Shown piece after piece: positions 14,268 to 22,400 of a stretch of DNA of 37,365 nucleotides. The stretch is from JBMOPD01 sp049323615. GTDB taxonomy: Bacteria > Bacillota > Desulfotomaculia > Desulfotomaculales > Desulfocucumaceae. The stretch lies in the NCBI GenBank assembly GCA_049323615.1, contig JBMOPD010000067.1, forward strand, positions 1 to 37,365, in the 5' to 3' direction. Each line of letters begins with the position of its first letter. Positions within the stretch are counted from its first letter, which is position 1. The translations under genes were made by a program, and so were the position numbers. The notes below the pieces were generated by a model. That model had not been told where the DNA came from. It saw only the letters and a list, made by a program, of their open reading frames with translations, and made no database searches.

Positions 14268-16484
14268 CTAGTAAGCATCTTCACCATTGCTACCTGATTC
14301 TCCATCTCCCGAGCCTTCCCAACGTGCACAGATATCTTCGACTGGGATATCTTGGGGTTTTCTGGAAGCCCAGTACTTGTAGAACTTTGGATCCCGGCTA
14401 CGTGGTGATGGTTTAGCCTCACGAATTCTAACCAACACCGGTGCCCGCACGCATTCCCCAACAATCAGTGCAGTCTGTGGCGCAAGCGCAGGAAGTTGCT
14501 CCAAAACATTACCATAAATAGATGGTACTATGTCCTTAAAGTACCTAAGATCTTCCGGGTTTTGCAAACGATGTACGATGAAGCTGCTACATTGGGAAAG
14601 CACTGTTTTTGACAATTCGCTCGGTCGCTGGGAACTAACAACCAGACCAAGGCCAAATTTTCTGCCCTCACGGGCAATTCGCTCAAATACTTCACGTGAA
14701 ATCGATTCTTCTTCTCCATACCGCTGTTCCCGGATGTAATTCTGCGCCTCTTCAAGAACCAGTACTACGGGTAACGAGCCCCGTGCCTCTTCACCGCCAT
14801 GTTCTCCGAGTCTTTGTAGAAATTCCAAGATAAGGCGACCGATCAGTGCAGTAACATTCTCCAATACCTCCGCAGCCAATAGGCTGAGATCTACAATCAC
14901 TACTTGGTGCCCAGTAGTACCATTGCGTTGCCGGTTATAGAACGGCAGAATTCCTTCAGGAACAGTACTGTTATCATCAAGCGAAAATTGTGTCCCAGGG
15001 GCTGAAGGCAAACCGAGAATATCGCGAAGGAAGGTCCCTAGAGAGTGGACAGCATTCGGAAATTGAGAATCTTCCGTTCCAAAAAGAAACTCAAACCGCT
15101 TATCTTCTAATAGCCGATAGATCCGCAAAAGCATTGTAGCACAGTTATCACGCGCTCTCCCTCCTACTACTTCTTGACGCGCAAGAGCTTCTTCCAAATA
15201 CCGGTGTCTTAAAGACATCTTATCAAAATACACCGGCGTGTCTGCCGTGATTATTGCCTGTACTGGTAAACCTGCTCGAGTAGTTTGGCCAGTAAGCTGA
15301 GCTAACAGCGGCTGTAATATACTTTCAATTCGACGACGTTTGTTTGCACCTACAGGCTCATACCTTTCGAATTGTTGCCCCTCATTTTGGATTCCTTCCC
15401 GAACTATGTCACGGACCTGCTGAAACGCCATCTTAAACTCATTTTCACCAACGCCATATCGTACTTGTATTTCTGTAACAGCACCAAGAGACTCCGTAGA
15501 ACCTAAGAGCATCAGTATCTGATCACATAACTGCCGGACAACACGTGCATCTCTGGCATCGCGGCTTCGAGCATAAGCAAGTATTGAATTAGCTTCGTAA
15601 ACGATATCATCACGGAGCCGCCTCCATTCCTCTCTCGGTTGTGCCTCCAGACGCGATAAGGTGAGAGCATCGAGAAGTACAGGACGTTGAACACCTGGTG
15701 CTGCTCTAAACAAGCGCGTAAAATCGTCAGCATTCAAAAACCAATACGGTATCACAAGAGCATTATCCTTATCGCGAGGATCGGAAGGAATGTAAAGATG
15801 GCTTCTTTCTCCAATGTCTTCCCAACCTCCATCATCTCGCCGACGCTGAAATGCCGACCGGTATTCACCATTAGTATCCAGGATCACAAATGTAGTTCGA
15901 TGAACATCACTACGAGCCAGGATAGATTGGAGTAAAGCGGCAATTGTACAAGACTTTCCCGAACCGGTACTCCCCAGAACTGCCGCATGCTTCCCGAATA
16001 ACGCATCAGGGTTGATATTGATCCGACGACCTTTAAAGAGTGCAGAATCACCGATTTCAATACAAAATCCCGGATTATCGGGATCGAGAATCTTTTCAGA
16101 TTGTCCAAAAATCACATCGAGATCCTGTTCGGCTGGTAACAAAACCGGATTGTCGAGTACGGGAAATAGGAAAATGCCCTGGGTGAAAGATTGGCGATCA
16201 ATGGTTCCGATTAATGTGGCCTTCATAAGCCGACGTGCGGAAGGCAGGGTAACCATAGTGCGATCTGCCCGAATCTCTGCTTCCTCCGCAATCATGACCC
16301 GTGTCAAGATTGCAACCAACCGATGTGCCCCGACTGGTATGATCACATATGAATTAATGCGACCTACCTCTTGGACGCCTTCATATGTGCTTCGGGTAAA
16401 AGCACGAAGGTCTTTGTTTAGTTCAATCGTGACTTGTGCCGTATCCACGGCCACAACTCGTCCGATTTCGAAATCATTGGCCAT
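14268..16484 (-). CDS. herA: HerA-family ATPase of a SIR2-HerA antiphage system
   Basis: A 738-residue HerA/FtsK-superfamily ATPase. The N-terminal HAS-barrel-like region (I-G-R-V-V-A-V-D-T-A-Q-V-T-I-E-L, residues 7-22) precedes Walker A G-S-T-G-S-G-K-S at 171-178. Walker B is V-V-L-V-L-E-E-A-Q-N-Y-I near 575, followed by the S-S-Q-R-P-S-E-L-S sensor segment. The first 11 bases overlap the end of the SIR2 gene, and AAAGGAGGGG precedes the ATG, so the two form a coupled operon. In described SIR2-HerA systems a hexameric HerA assembles with SIR2, and together they stop phage by NAD+ depletion with or without DNA cleavage. The gene is intact. Its base composition differs from the ICE genes. Confidence 0.88.
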   Translation of the reverse strand: MANDFEIGRVVAVDTAQVTIELNKDLRAFTRSTYEGVQEVGRINSYVIIPVGAHRLVAILTRVMIAEEAEIRADRTMVTLPSARRLMKATLIGTIDRQSFTQGIFLFPVLDNPVLLPAEQDLDVIFGQSEKILDPDNPGFCIEIGDSALFKGRRININPDALFGKHAAVLGSTGSGKSCTIAALLQSILARSDVHRTTFVILDTNGEYRSAFQRRRDDGGWEDIGERSHLYIPSDPRDKDNALVIPYWFLNADDFTRLFRAAPGVQRPVLLDALTLSRLEAQPREEWRRLRDDIVYEANSILAYARSRDARDARVVRQLCDQILMLLGSTESLGAVTEIQVRYGVGENEFKMAFQQVRDIVREGIQNEGQQFERYEPVGANKRRRIESILQPLLAQLTGQTTRAGLPVQAIITADTPVYFDKMSLRHRYLEEALARQEVVGGRARDNCATMLLRIYRLLEDKRFEFLFGTEDSQFPNAVHSLGTFLRDILGLPSAPGTQFSLDDNSTVPEGILPFYNRQRNGTTGHQVVIVDLSLLAAEVLENVTALIGRLILEFLQRLGEHGGEEARGSLPVVLVLEEAQNYIREQRYGEEESISREVFERIAREGRKFGLGLVVSSQRPSELSKTVLSQCSSFIVHRLQNPEDLRYFKDIVPSIYGNVLEQLPALAPQTALIVGECVRAPVLVRIREAKPSPRSRDPKFYKYWASRKPQDIPVEDICARWEGSGDGESGSNGEDAY

Positions 16485-17895
16485 CGTATGGCGGCCCCTC
16501 CTTTAAGGCACGATGCGTCTCGATAACTCGGCGACGGACATCTTCATCTCGCAAATCCGGGAGTGCATATTTTACAAATCCAGTAAAAGTACCAAACGTC
16601 TTTCCAGAAAAAATCCACACGCGCTGGTCCTTCTGCTTACGGAGTATGTTTACGAAATCACTCTGAGGATTAGGATCAATAATAACAAGCGCAAAACTCG
16701 GAACTGCAAGAGCTTGGCGAATGATAGCATTTACGTGTTCATCACCAAATCCATAACCTATAACGAAAAGAGTGGACTGGGGTCTAACTACTGCTACGGC
16801 AAAACGCCGAAACAGCTCAGCATAAGGCATACCAAGCGTTTCTCCATATTTCGCAGGGGTAGGATAGATTAACACGGATTCTTTGACACTCGCAGGCTCA
16901 GCCTTTGCCGCAAGACCATATGGATTATCCCATCCAGGAGTTTCTGAAACCCACATGATTGACCCGTGTAGCTTATACAAATGTACTACCCGGTCATGGC
17001 GGTGAACTCGACCTTCCGTAGTTTCGGCTGGAAAATAAAGATCTTGATCATAGCACTCCGGACGGAAAATACGCTTCAAGGTACCAACAAAACCATCAAT
17101 TAAAACTACACCTTCCGCATCCGCCGCTTGTTCAACCAGTGTGTCGTAATTTAAGGTAAAAACATTTGTACGTTTTAAATTTAAGGGACGGGTCAGAATC
17201 TTTCGTACAAACAATTTGTAAGCATCAAAACCTTCATCCGAGCCTTGTCTCGGGAGTTGACAACTCTGTGCCAAGGCATGTGTCGCCCGGTGCAAACATA
17301 TATCGAGATCCCCGGACTCCATGTCGATTGTCGATGTGCCATCAATTCGCAGTCGACCGCCTTGCTTAGGCAGCGCCATTCTCCACCGGTACAAAAGTGA
17401 GAGAATTGACTCATAATTGGCAGCCAAAGATACTGCAGTGTTGTTTTCGATATCTGTCCAGCGCTGAACAATCTCGTTACGTCCAGTCGGAATGTTGGTA
17501 TCATCATAATTTAGGTATTTAGCGGCGAGATAGAAATAGCGCAGCCATTTACGAACCCGGAAATTGCCCTTACCATTAACACCTTCCCGCAAGAGTTCTC
17601 GTTCCACTTCTATGGGAATTGCTCCAATCAGAACGCCTCCACAGTCTTTAGATGCTCCTGCACCGAAAAGAAACGACATTGTATCGGTTTTTAAAATGGT
17701 TCCGAGCCGAATCTGGACGTCAGTAATACACTTCTTCCAAGCGTCCTCAATCAGTGCAGGGTTTTCCTCACCTTCCAGTTGGGCACTTGGTGCGGAGTAG
17801 TACTCCACCATCTTGTCTTCGCCACCGATCTCAAAGCTGGCATTTGACAATAACTCCTGAGGCGAGGATTGAGTATTTTTATTAGTTTGTGCCAT
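16474..17895 (-). CDS. SIR2-family NADase of a SIR2-HerA antiphage system
   Basis: A 473-residue protein. It carries the SIR2 Rossmann motif F-L-F-G-A-G-A-S-K-D near residues 75-85, T-L-N-Y-D-T-L-V-E near 248 (Asn/Asp of the NAD pocket), Y-K-L-H-G-S-I with the catalytic His near 307, and G-Y-G-F-G-D-E-H-V-N-A-I-I near 380, a signature of defence SIR2 proteins. These enzymes degrade NAD+ on phage infection. The operon starts here: GGTGGGGG precedes an ATG at 17895 (a GTG one codon upstream is also possible). herA overlaps its stop. All key residues are present, so the module looks functional. Confidence 0.88.
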   Translation of the reverse strand: MAQTNKNTQSSPQELLSNASFEIGGEDKMVEYYSAPSAQLEGEENPALIEDAWKKCITDVQIRLGTILKTDTMSFLFGAGASKDCGGVLIGAIPIEVERELLREGVNGKGNFRVRKWLRYFYLAAKYLNYDDTNIPTGRNEIVQRWTDIENNTAVSLAANYESILSLLYRWRMALPKQGGRLRIDGTSTIDMESGDLDICLHRATHALAQSCQLPRQGSDEGFDAYKLFVRKILTRPLNLKRTNVFTLNYDTLVEQAADAEGVVLIDGFVGTLKRIFRPECYDQDLYFPAETTEGRVHRHDRVVHLYKLHGSIMWVSETPGWDNPYGLAAKAEPASVKESVLIYPTPAKYGETLGMPYAELFRRFAVAVVRPQSTLFVIGYGFGDEHVNAIIRQALAVPSFALVIIDPNPQSDFVNILRKQKDQRVWIFSGKTFGTFTGFVKYALPDLRDEDVRRRVIETHRALKEGPPYDGQ

Positions 17896-18533
17896 CACGT
17901 ATCCCCCACCTTTTCCGGTAGAGTCCTATATGGTTGTTCATAGAATCGGACCTTCCAGCCCATTATTCCGCTAAACCGGTACTTGTTGAATAAATTACAT
18001 TAAAAAATTTAGCGGAGCACATCTTTGTTTGCCGATGGGTGCAGAAATGAAATATGTCTTCATTGCTGATATTCCTTTACGGTGGTTACTCGCTTGCCTC
18101 CAATAGTCTGAGGTTACACTCTCAGGATCAACTTTTATTAATACGCTTTTCTCATAAAACTTATTCTTGTTTATGAATAAGTATAAGATGCTAAAAGACT
18201 ATCCCCACGTGCTTTCCTTTCAATGCATATTATTGATACTTAATACGGCATCCTATATGGTTTCCTCTATAACACTGTTCCTATGTTTCAGAGTATATCT
18301 GTCAGACTTTGTACGCTACAAAAGCCACCATTATTATTGACCTCTCTCACGTGTCTACGTTTTTAGTATTACATTCTCGGCATGTGGTGATACTTCCTTC
18401 TTATGTTAATAAAATTTCTCAGCAAATATGAAGTCAACCAGAACTTGCCATCCTTGACTGCTGCATGGACAGCAGTTTGTATAACCGGCCGCTCCGCCTC
18501 AGGAATGGTTATTGGTTCTTCGCAACCATCTTT
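17896..18533. other. AT-rich intergenic region upstream of the SIR2-HerA operon
   Basis: About 640 bases with no credible gene on either strand. The minus-strand promoter of the SIR2-HerA operon must lie at the left end, but no clean -35/-10 pair stands out to me. Confidence 0.5.
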
Positions 18534-19024
18534 TTACACCTTGACAACGTGGTTGCCGGAGAAGTAGTGGCACAGTTCCTCCATTGTAATTTTGGGATTC
18601 CTCCACAATTCCGGGAGTACCCCCGGTACCAGGAGCCACCCAGACAATTCAGTCATCGTTGCTGCTTTGTCATGGGCCAGGCGCCGGCCTTCGGCCACCA
18701 CTTGCACGATTCTGGGATCGGCGGAGAAGTCGATTTCCGGTGGAGTTTCCAGTTTGGCAGTATAAGTTGCTTCAGACTCACACACCTGGGTTCCCCGGCA
18801 TAATCCGAAGCCAGAGCCTCAATGTCCCATTTTTCTGCTCGTACAATCTGCTGCCAGGCCAAGGGGGTCGGCCGAGACCGAGACTGACCACTTTTCCACT
18901 CAACTATACGCTCAAGGAGTAAACCCCACTCGGCGTAATGTCAGTTTGCTATCGTCCAAGCCAGCTTCGTGTTTTAAAGAAGCAGTACGAATAGCCCACA
19001 AAAATGCTCTACGGGAACTGGGTT
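18534..19024 (-). pseudogene. Frameshifted remnant of an unidentified gene
   Basis: Three consecutive minus-strand frames look coding. They contain R-R-A-F-L-W-A-I-R-T-A-S-L-K-H-E-A-G (near 19010-18950), then L-L-L-E-R-I-V-E-W-K-S-G and W-Q-Q-I-V-R-A-E-K-W-D-I-E-A-L (near 18900-18800), then A-D-P-R-I-V-Q-V-V-A-E-G-R-R-L-A-H-D-K-A and P-E-L-W-R-N-P-K-I-T-M-E-E-L to a stop near 18534. At least two frameshifts separate them. I cannot name the family. Confidence 0.45.
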
Positions 19025-19058
19025 AATCAAAAGGTGTGATAGCTGAAGGGGGGATCTG

Positions 19059-19991
19059 ATGGCGTTGAACACATTTGACAGGTCGATGGTCTACCGCTGG
19101 ATGGCTGGTGGCCTGCTCTGGTTACTTATCATCGCCGTGGTTGTGGTTTCCATCAGGAGCACCAATATTGCCGCCCGGGCCGGCCGGACCGCGGCCGGGG
19201 CGGTGACGGCAGAACAGGAGCAGGTGTTGGCAGGGGTGCGGGAGGTAGCCCGGGCCTTCGCCGTAGAGTGGGCCACCTGGACCGGCAGTACTGAAGACTA
19301 TACCCGGCGCCTGGGGGTTTTCCTGAAAAGACCCGATTTAACCTTGCCGGATGGTATACAGGAAGTCACCGCCGCCTCCGTCCAGTCCGTCGACGGCGAC
19401 GAGGAGAAATACCGGGTCTTGGTTCTTCTCCACACCAGGAGGCTGACTCCCCTGTCCGCGGCCGAGGTCCAGGCGCTGCCACAGGTGCTTGTGCCGGTTA
19501 CCCGGGAGGACCTGATTAGGATTAAACAGGATGGGTTCAGTACGGTCCAGGACAGGTCTGTCCCCGCATGGCGGGACTACCTGATCTGCGTGGAAGTGCC
19601 CGTTCGGCTCAGGGATGGCCGCCCTGAGGTAAGTGGGCTGCCGGTGATAGTGTCCTCCGGCGACGGTCAGGGAGAGGTGACCGAACCGCACTTCAACGAA
19701 ACGGCCCCGCCCGAGTTTGTGGCATTTATAAATCAGTTCCTCGGCCTCTATTACGGCGGCGGTTCCCTGGCGAACTTCCTGGCGCCCGGCGCCCGGGTCG
19801 CGCCGGTTAGCGGGTGGAAACTGGAATCCGTGGGGGACGTAAGGGTGAATAACAGTAAAATGCCGGACCGGGCATACGTTCGCGCCACTGTGTCGGCGCC
19901 GGGGGTGGGGCGGCTGGAGCAGCGGATTTATGTGCAAGTTCAGCCGGAGAGGGGAAGCTACCTGGTCAAGGATATAAGTGCGGCTGAATAA
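19059..19991 (+). CDS. tcpC: TcpC-family conjugal transfer protein (VirB8-like)
   Basis: A 310-residue bitopic membrane protein. A short cytoplasmic start (S-M-V-Y-R-W-M) is followed by one membrane segment L-L-W-L-L-I-I-A-V-V-V-V at about residues 19-31 and then two NTF2-like domains outside. Features of the TcpC/Orf13 family are V-A-R-A-F-A-V-E-W-A-T-W near 68, F-I-N-Q-F-L-G-L-Y-Y near 225 and Y-V-R-A-T-V-S-A near 275. TcpC is a VirB8-like bridge in the Gram-positive conjugation channel of Tn916 and pCW3. The ATG at 19059 has AAGGGGGG upstream. The rest of the tcp genes follow at 21993 onward, separated from it by an IS110 element. Confidence 0.85.
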   Translation: MALNTFDRSMVYRWMAGGLLWLLIIAVVVVSIRSTNIAARAGRTAAGAVTAEQEQVLAGVREVARAFAVEWATWTGSTEDYTRRLGVFLKRPDLTLPDGIQEVTAASVQSVDGDEEKYRVLVLLHTRRLTPLSAAEVQALPQVLVPVTREDLIRIKQDGFSTVQDRSVPAWRDYLICVEVPVRLRDGRPEVSGLPVIVSSGDGQGEVTEPHFNETAPPEFVAFINQFLGLYYGGGSLANFLAPGARVAPVSGWKLESVGDVRVNNSKMPDRAYVRATVSAPGVGRLEQRIYVQVQPERGSYLVKDISAAE

Positions 19992-20000
19992 TGAAACTTC

Positions 20001-20022
20001 ACCGGCGAGGAACCGGTTTTTT
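20001..20022 (+). terminator. Terminator after tcpC
   Basis: ACCGG-cgaggaa-CCGGT is followed by TTTTT, ten bases after the tcpC stop. It would cut tcpC off from the downstream tcp genes. Confidence 0.65.
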
Positions 20023-20101
20023 CATTGAAGGACGTCCTATGTCAATGTGAAAATCACCAGAAAGATAAGGTATAAAAATTCTGAAAACAACAAGGAGGGA
20101 T

Positions 20102-20176
20102 ATGCAGTTTAGGAAGATTATTTTTTTGGAAAGTCTTAAAAGATCCAGAAATAAAGGAACAAAGTGGCGGCCTTGA
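20102..20176 (+). CDS. Short reading frame, possibly a gene start cut off by an insertion
   Basis: A 24-residue basic frame (M-Q-F-R-K-I-I-F-L-E-S-L-K-R) begins at an ATG with a strong AAGGAGGG ribosome binding site four bases upstream. It stops where the GC-rich structured segment begins. Either it is a leader peptide or it is the first codons of a gene interrupted by mobile DNA. Confidence 0.25.
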   Translation: MQFRKIIFLESLKRSRNKGTKWRP

Positions 20177-20345
20177 CAGCCACCCCGCGTGTGGTCAGGT
20201 ATAGACACCGACGGGGCGGCTCCGGGAACATGATTAGTAATAAATGCCCTCCCCGTCTATGAACCAGCATACCATACGCGGGGACCCCGTCTGTAAAGGC
20301 TTCCCTTGCGGCGCCACTTTGAATAAAGCAGCCCTCAGAGGCCCA
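20177..20345. ncRNA. GC-rich structured segment of unknown origin next to an IS110 element
   Basis: No coding frame is convincing here. GACGGGG at 20210-20216 is complementary to CCCCGTC at 20251-20257 and again to CCCCGTC at 20285-20291, so two alternative stems are possible. It lies just beyond the 3' end of the minus-strand IS110 recombinase. It may be an IS end, a bridge-RNA-like RNA of another element, or an unrelated structured RNA. The strand is undecided. Confidence 0.3.
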
Positions 20346-20359
20346 CCAGAAACATGTTT

Positions 20360-21598
20360 TTAAGCAGCAGGAAAAGACTTTACGGTATCTGATTTCAAGG
20401 GGGATCGATAAGCGCATTTATCACGCATAAGCACAAACAGGATGTCGCATAACCGACGCATCAAACAGGTCAGGGCCTCTTTCTTGGTCTTTCCTTCAGC
20501 CACCTTCTTAAGGAAGTAACCACGGGCTACCAGGTTCCTTGGCTGGCCTTTACGGGTTAGCGCAATCTGGTTAAGAGCGATACGGTAAAGAACAGTGTTT
20601 AGGCTGCGGCGTCCCATCTTAGATTTTTTGAATCTTTTCTTACGCCCAGTGCTGTTCTGAAGGGGAGCGACACCGGCAAAGCGGGCCAGTTTGGAAGAGG
20701 AAGCAAAGCGGGAAATATTCTTAATTTCTGCAATTAAGGCAGCCGCAGAAACAGTATCGATACCATCCATGGTTTCCAGTTGGAGGCCCGTTTGTTGGAC
20801 GAGTAAAGCCAACTGTTTTTCAATTTCCACCAGTTCCTTCTGCAGCAACCGGAGTTGTTCTACTAAATTACGAATAATCAAATCACGGGTTTGCTGGGGC
20901 AATGATGAGTTAGTGTCTGGAGTCACCAGAGAAAGTATCTTTTCCGCTTTTTTAGTGGAAACCCGGTTGTTGCTGTTTTTGCGCAGGAAAGAAGCCAGGC
21001 GTGAGACTCCGACATTTTTAAGGTGGCCGGAAGAAGGGAAGCGGTGCCAGAAAGCCAGTGCCGCCTGACCAAAGGGGCTGTCAAAAAAATCACGGTAATT
21101 TGGGTACTGCTGATGGATAGCGGCATGGAAGCGGTTTTTCAGCCTGGTTTGTTCCCTCACCAGATGTTCACGGTGGTGGACCAGTTGGGCGATGGCAAGG
21201 GACAGCTCATCGATCTGGGCATTCGGCAACTCATCGAAGTCATTAATCAGCACCTTGGCTACAGCTTTGGCGTCGTCGGGATCAGACTTGTCGGGATGCG
21301 GTGAGTGTTTTCGCTGGCGGTCGGAGCGGATGGGATTGACCTCCTTAACAGTATAACCGGCTTTCAGGAGAAACTCTGCCAGGGTATACCCCAACCCGCC
21401 CGTATCTTCCAGGCCGAAGACCGGGGTCAGCTCCCGGGGTGTTAAGGCTAACACCTGATCCAAAAAAGCGGGGAAGGCTGCCGGGTTATTGGGAGTTTCG
21501 ATTACCCCCAGGGTCTGATGCCAGCAATTGCAAACCACTGCGGTATGCTGGTCCTTATGGGTATCGACGCCGACAAAAACATGCTGCTGGTAATCCAT
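20360..21598 (-). CDS. IS110-family transposase (DEDD recombinase)
   Basis: A 412-residue recombinase starting at the ATG at 21598 (AAAGGAG upstream). The upstream in-frame codons overlap the structured leader and were not used. The DEDD domain shows F-V-G-V-D-T-H-K-D-Q-H near residue 10, F-G-L-E-D-T-G-G-L-G near 62 and D-P-D-D-A-K-A-V-A-K near 103. The Transposase_20 domain shows M-D-G-I-D-T-V-S-A-A-A-L, F-A-G-V-A-P and N-S-T-G-R-K-K-R-F followed by S-L-N-T-V-L-Y-R. It is intact. It lies between tcpC and the tcpD-like gene in the opposite direction, so it disrupts the transfer operon. Confidence 0.92.
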   Translation of the reverse strand: MDYQQHVFVGVDTHKDQHTAVVCNCWHQTLGVIETPNNPAAFPAFLDQVLALTPRELTPVFGLEDTGGLGYTLAEFLLKAGYTVKEVNPIRSDRQRKHSPHPDKSDPDDAKAVAKVLINDFDELPNAQIDELSLAIAQLVHHREHLVREQTRLKNRFHAAIHQQYPNYRDFFDSPFGQAALAFWHRFPSSGHLKNVGVSRLASFLRKNSNNRVSTKKAEKILSLVTPDTNSSLPQQTRDLIIRNLVEQLRLLQKELVEIEKQLALLVQQTGLQLETMDGIDTVSAAALIAEIKNISRFASSSKLARFAGVAPLQNSTGRKKRFKKSKMGRRSLNTVLYRIALNQIALTRKGQPRNLVARGYFLKKVAEGKTKKEALTCLMRRLCDILFVLMRDKCAYRSPLKSDTVKSFPAA

Positions 21599-21697
21599 AA
21601 GGAACAACAACTCCTTTGAAAAATATTCATCACCAGTCGGGCTCCACTGTAGTAGCGTTCTAGCGCAGCGTCCTATTAACCGCATCTGGTGATGTAA

Positions 21698-21897
21698 AAT
21701 GGGTGGGCGGTAGTCCCAAAAAGAGCGTGTACCCGGCAAACCGGGCCCGCAGGGGTGATTAAAACCTTACCCACCCAAACTTAACTTACCATTAGATTCC
21801 TCTCCCTTGCAGGGCAAATAAAAAGGTAAGGCTGGTTTCTCAAATAAGAGCGTGTACTCGTAAAGAGCCCGCAAGGGAGATAACCTTACGCCTTACC
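21698..21897 (-). ncRNA. Two tandem related stem-loop elements, candidate bridge RNA of the adjacent IS110
   Basis: Two copies of one structural unit lie upstream of the recombinase. Unit A (21721-21770) and unit B (21846-21889) share AAGAGCGTGTAC, GCCCGCA and AACCTTAC. Their hairpins differ in sequence but keep pairing: CCGG-caaa-CCGG in A and CTC-gtaa-aGAG in B. Outer stems also covary: GGGTGGG/CCCACCC around A and GGTAAGG/CCTTACC around B. Two similar internal-loop stems upstream of an IS110 recombinase is what the target-binding and donor-binding loops of a bridge RNA look like. Transcription would be on the minus strand, toward the recombinase. Confidence 0.45.
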
Positions 21898-21992
21898 TAT
21901 ACCGTAGTTTAACGGAAATTCAGGCGCAAGTCCAGTTTCTAATTTTGGTAATGTTCCTGGATTCAAAATAACACAGTGGGGTGATTCTAACC

Positions 21993-22313
21993 GTGCGTAA
22001 AAAAGAGTTTTTAAACTACCTCCGCATGGCTCTTGTCTTTATGACAGTAATAACCTTTTTTCTGACCACATTATATCCCGGTGCGGCTTTTGCCTTTAAC
22101 CTGAAGGCCGGCGCCAAGGATACCCTGGACTTGATAAAGATATTTGTAATGATCGCAGTACTGGCAGCTGCCATGTGGACCTTCTTCAGGAGCCAACTTT
22201 CCGCCGCCATAGTCATCATCATCGTTGGTGCGGTGCTGCTGGCCATGACTACTCCAGGCCTGATGGAGAATGTAGGAAAGGGGTTCCTAAATCTACTTGG
22301 TGGGGGCTCATAA
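21993..22313 (+). CDS. tcpD: TcpD/VirB2-like small membrane protein of the conjugation module
   Basis: A 106-residue protein. A basic start (M-R-K-K-E-F) leads into a hydrophobic signal or first membrane segment (A-L-V-F-M-T-V-I-T-F-F-L) ending near A-A-F-A-F. Two further hydrophobic helices follow (I-F-V-M-I-A-V-L-A-A-A-M and A-A-I-V-I-I-I-V-G-A-V-L-L), joined by a short basic loop. This is the layout of VirB2-like pilins and of TcpD. I start at the GTG at 21993 because GTGGGGTGA is well spaced before it; an upstream GTG at 21981 overlaps that site. The symbol rests on its position between tcpC and tcpE and on its topology, not on a diagnostic motif. Confidence 0.55.
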   Translation: MRKKEFLNYLRMALVFMTVITFFLTTLYPGAAFAFNLKAGAKDTLDLIKIFVMIAVLAAAMWTFFRSQLSAAIVIIIVGAVLLAMTTPGLMENVGKGFLNLLGGGS

Positions 22314-22344
22314 AAATGGGGTTCCGAAGCAGATTCGGAACCCC
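22312..22344 (-). terminator. Strong terminator of the minus-strand cargo genes
   Basis: GGGTTCCGA at 22319-22327 pairs with TCGGAACCC at 22335-22343 within a ten-base-pair stem (22318-22327/22335-22344). On the minus strand it is followed by ATTTTTAT. No T run follows on the plus strand, so it mainly insulates tcpD from the convergent cargo. Confidence 0.7.
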
Positions 22345-22400
22345 AGTGTCAGAGGAAATGTATCATTTCTAATTATGAATAATGGGAAATTAAGAATACT

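Noticed and set aside
20177..20345. 6S RNA, SRP RNA or tmRNA
   Set aside because: None of the signature sequences of those RNAs is present, and the position beside an IS points to mobile-element RNA.
21698..21897. Tandem riboswitch upstream of a gene
   Set aside because: No aptamer class I know matches the conserved core, and the units face an IS110 recombinase. A bridge RNA fits the context better.
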